Source: a virus. Taken from it: 23,731 nt of DNA. Position numbers and translations under genes: made by a program. Under the pieces are notes generated by a model that saw only the letters and a list, made by a program, of their open reading frames with translations, ran no database searches and was not told the DNA's origin. The stretch is taken from IMG/VR virus record IMGVR_UViG_3300020442_004062, positions 1-23,731 of that record; one strand, written 5' to 3'. Shown piece after piece: positions 21,709-23,731 of this stretch. Position 1 is the stretch's first letter. The number at the start of each line of letters is the position of its first letter.

Positions 21709-22352
21709 TAGTTGTAATACTCTCCGTTCTCAAAAATTTTCCTATCACCATGCTCGTGAGAATAAGCAATGGTAAGCGACCCAACCATCACACGCCCATA
21801 ACCAATAGGTACGGGGCCACCTGGGTTATAGGTGTTAAGCGGGCCATTGAAAAGGTAAGATTCTTTTTTGTTTGTTTGTTGAATCTCTCTAAAGTCTTCA
21901 AATTCAGGCGGCTCTGCCAGCAAGTTACTCATGCCAGTTAAAAACGAATAAGCGCCAATCATCATCATCATAGTGTTTTCCATTGCGTAGCCCATGCCAA
22001 ATAAAAGCCCGCCGCCAAGAACCATAGTTAAGTCTTTTGCGTCGTCTCCAGCGCCCTCTAGAACAGGTACGATATCTATAGTCTTGTATTTTTTGTTAAT
22101 AAATAACTCTGAATTTTTAATCTTCTCTATCTTGTCGATGTTTTCAGAAAAGAGCGGTTTTTCGTCTGTTAATACTTTGTATTTAATGTTTTGCTTTTCA
22201 TTTTCTACGATAGCTTTTGCAAGCTTTCGCTTTGATAGAATGTCCACCGCTCTCAATCCTTCAGCTACATTTTGGACTTTAAGCTCAAAGTCTTTTTGAC
22301 CTAGAGCTTCCGCTAGATTGCCGTGAAAAGTGATTTTAGTTAGCTTTGACAT
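21708..22352 (-). CDS. I: Tail assembly protein I (ubiquitin-like N-terminus)
   Basis: This 214-aa protein has the three-part layout of the lambda gpI family. Residues 1-100 look like a beta-grasp, ubiquitin-like domain (KLTKITFHGNLAEALG, DFELKVQNVAEGLRAV). Residues 108-145 are Gly/Met-rich and hydrophobic (LGGGLLFGMGYAMENT). The C-terminal part has the family signature YLFNGPLNTYNPGGPVPIGY followed by G-R-V-M-V-G-S. It acts with K and J during tail-tip assembly. The gene overlaps the end of K by 17 nt and the start of J by 1 nt. Its ATG has a weak AGG about 10 nt upstream, so coupling to K is likely. The pairing of a ubiquitin-like domain with the JAB peptidase of the neighbouring K gene is a known feature of lambda-type tails. 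Confidence 0.85.
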   Translation of the reverse strand: MSKLTKITFHGNLAEALGQKDFELKVQNVAEGLRAVDILSKRKLAKAIVENEKQNIKYKVLTDEKPLFSENIDKIEKIKNSELFINKKYKTIDIVPVLEGAGDDAKDLTMVLGGGLLFGMGYAMENTMMMMIGAYSFLTGMSNLLAEPPEFEDFREIQQTNKKESYLFNGPLNTYNPGGPVPIGYGRVMVGSLTIAYSHEHGDRKIFENGEYYN

Positions 22353-23055
22353 TTTTGTGCCTAATAACTTTCTTAATTAATTTTAAGTGCCTGCCTGTTA
22401 GTGATTCTATCTTAGAGTAGCTTTTTTCAGGTTGATGTAGAATAAGATCATTTCCTAAATACAAAGATATATGAGAACATGGCTTGTTTTTTCCATTACT
22501 AAACAGTATGCAGTCATACTTTTTTAATTCATCTACTTCATAAAACCCTTCGTTTTCGAAATGCTTTTCAAAAAGATCGCTTAAATAGCTTCTCCAGTTT
22601 TTGTCTCTGTAATGATGTCCTAAACTTACACCTAACTCCGCCTCGTAGAACGACCTCACCAAAGAATAACAGTCTGATTCGCCTATCTCAAACTTCCTGC
22701 CTATATAGTTGTTGAACTCACCGCAGGAAGGAGAAAATTGAATTAAAGAGTTATTTTCGGGGCAGTACATCACATAAGTAATATTGTGATTAATACTGTT
22801 GAACTTATCAAATTCAGAGAAATTTTGGTTGCCATTAGTGTGAGAATGATAGACAGCTACTATTTCGCCAAGGTTCGAGGCTTGCAGGTAATCTCTTGGG
22901 TTGACCCTAAATAAATCTTTTTCTAGAGAGTCGTTTTTAGTTGGAACGCAAATTAAATCGCCTTTATCGGACACAATCAAACCACAACACTCTTTAGGAA
23001 ACTCTTTTTCGTATTGAGCTTTAATCTGTTTTTTAATGTGGCCACTTAAAATCAA
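22336..23055 (-). CDS. K: Tail-tip peptidase K (JAB/JAMM + NlpC/P60)
   Basis: This 239-aa protein starts at TTG 23055, chosen because a perfect AAGGAGG lies 8 nt upstream and the TTG overlaps the L stop (TTGA). An ATG at 23136 would lie 85 nt inside L and add residues unlike the family. Domain 1 (about 1-115) is JAB/JAMM: E22 in ECCGLIV, then H70-S-H72-x7-S80-x2-D83, a complete zinc-site motif. Domain 2 (about 122-239) is NlpC/P60: C129 in GESDCYSLVRSF, H195 in CSHISLYLG and H207 as a possible third polar residue. The usual G-D before the central strand is replaced by Y-D-C. The JAB part may process another tail protein, and the NlpC/P60 part may cut peptidoglycan at infection; both roles come from family knowledge. 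Confidence 0.9.
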   Translation of the reverse strand: MILSGHIKKQIKAQYEKEFPKECCGLIVSDKGDLICVPTKNDSLEKDLFRVNPRDYLQASNLGEIVAVYHSHTNGNQNFSEFDKFNSINHNITYVMYCPENNSLIQFSPSCGEFNNYIGRKFEIGESDCYSLVRSFYEAELGVSLGHHYRDKNWRSYLSDLFEKHFENEGFYEVDELKKYDCILFSNGKNKPCSHISLYLGNDLILHQPEKSYSKIESLTGRHLKLIKKVIRHKNVKAN

Positions 23056-23731
23056 TCTATTGCCCTCCTTGAAGTTGGAAACCCACCAAAAGGCAACGGT
23101 CCAGAAAGTACCCCTAGCTCTGGGTTGTTTGCCCATCTGATCCTACAGCCTTCGACGGTCTTAGAGCATTGATCTGCAACCCAAAAGTTATCGTTCGGGG
23201 GAATTTTGCCCTTGTTGTCTACGCCTTCGATCTGACCTTTTGAAACAAAGTAATAATTTACGCCCTTTACTTTGATCCTAGCTACATGACCTTTAGGATA
23301 GACTGTATTAGAATTCCATTCTTCAGCTACGCCGTTTTCATAGTCAACGCTTATCGCGTCTACATTTAAAATAGTTTTAATTAATTCATTGTTATGCGTA
23401 GCTACTGGAGGGGCTGCGCCGTTAGGGTTCGAGGCTACTTTTGGAGTCGGATTAGGCGTAGATTTGCAGTCTAAATTCGAGTTTTCATGATTCACATTAT
23501 CTGGCTTATCATAAATAGAATCTGTGGCGTTTTTCTGTTGGTTCCACTCATAACAGCAACCCTCGCCCCTATAAGTCCAAGGACAGTTGAAGTCATTTAC
23601 AACACGAGCGGGAAGCTTTAAGTCTTGGGTATCGAAGGGTGACGCCAATTCTAGCTCCATCACGTTTTTAGTTTCTGCTGATTTTCTGTCAACAAAATAA
23701 ATGTCAGGAGGGAATTGCGCGTTTGGGTCTG
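23052..23731 (-). CDS. L: Minor tail protein L (Fe-S tail-tip protein), 5' partial
   Basis: The frame stays open to the window edge. A GTG at 23663 could start a 203-aa product, but the upstream codons (DPNAQFPPDIYFVDRK...) fit the L family, so the true start lies outside. Counting from that GTG, the cysteines fit the gpL cluster pattern: C27-x8-C36 (CPWTYRGEGC) and C166-x6-C173 (CSKTVEGC). The family ending PLPFGGFP follows. gpL caps the tail tube near the tip and in lambda binds an iron-sulfur cluster. In lambda the two Cys pairs are only about 22 residues apart. Here 129 residues separate them, including a Pro/Asn-rich stretch and a segment (114-161) resembling a small carbohydrate-binding module. 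The K start and ribosome site lie at its 3' end. Confidence 0.85.
   Translation of the reverse strand, partial: DPNAQFPPDIYFVDRKSAETKNVMELELASPFDTQDLKLPARVVNDFNCPWTYRGEGCCYEWNQQKNATDSIYDKPDNVNHENSNLDCKSTPNPTPKVASNPNGAAPPVATHNNELIKTILNVDAISVDYENGVAEEWNSNTVYPKGHVARIKVKGVNYYFVSKGQIEGVDNKGKIPPNDNFWVADQCSKTVEGCRIRWANNPELGVLSGPLPFGGFPTSRRAID
23064..23070 (-). promoter_or_regulatory. Ribosome binding site that fixes the K start
   Basis: AAGGAGG on the minus strand, inside the last codons of L, sits 8 nt before the TTG at 23055. It is the strongest Shine-Dalgarno match I noticed in the window and argues for a TTG start for K over the ATG 81 nt upstream. Confidence 0.8.

Noticed and set aside
23056-23136. 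Longer K protein starting at ATG 23136
   Set aside because: It overlaps L by 85 nt and its extra N-terminus is just the end of L read in another frame. The TTG at 23055 has a far better ribosome site.

Overview
The window is a stretch of a tailed-phage genome covering the neck and tail of a long, non-contractile-tailed phage (siphovirus layout). It contains only virion-assembly genes, packed almost end to end. I see no tRNA, CRISPR array, insertion sequence, integrase or bacterial housekeeping gene. The DNA is AT-rich by eye. The host cannot be told from the sequence. Several proteins remind me of sequences from marine viral metagenomes, but that is memory and not a search result.

Right-pointing part (1-16646). 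A partial head-tail adaptor-like gene is followed by a probable head-closure protein, a basic neck protein and a probable tail-terminator/completion protein, several with overlapping start and stop codons. Next comes the major tail tube protein, which carries an internal duplication and is closed by a strong intrinsic terminator. Three genes of unrecognised family occupy the tail-assembly-chaperone position, and a second intrinsic terminator separates the last two. The block ends with a giant 3594-residue tape measure protein (TMP).

Left-pointing part (16643-23731, read from right to left). This is a lambda-like tail-tip operon in the order L (Fe-S tail-tip protein, 5' end outside the window), K (JAB plus NlpC/P60 peptidase), I (assembly protein with a ubiquitin-like N-terminus), J (tail-tip/host-specificity protein), and a 249-aa accessory tail protein. 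In lambda these genes follow the tape measure gene on the same strand. Here the block is inverted, and the last gene converges on the TMP gene so closely that the two stop codons share one TTAA palindrome.

The most interesting region is inside the TMP. Between its conserved N-terminal core and its coiled-coil body, residues 558-1198 hold six copies of a short motif, G-F-V-P-N-aromatic with small variations. The copies divide the segment into modules. One module is a recognisable staphylococcal-nuclease-like domain with the usual active-site residues in place. The next has a possible PD-(D/E)XK-type (Q-x-K) nuclease pattern. The tape measure is ejected through the tail at infection, so this looks like a phage that may carry nuclease 'cargo' domains inside its tail tube, punctuated by a shared linker motif. 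The domain calls rest on motif reading. Cargo delivery is inference.
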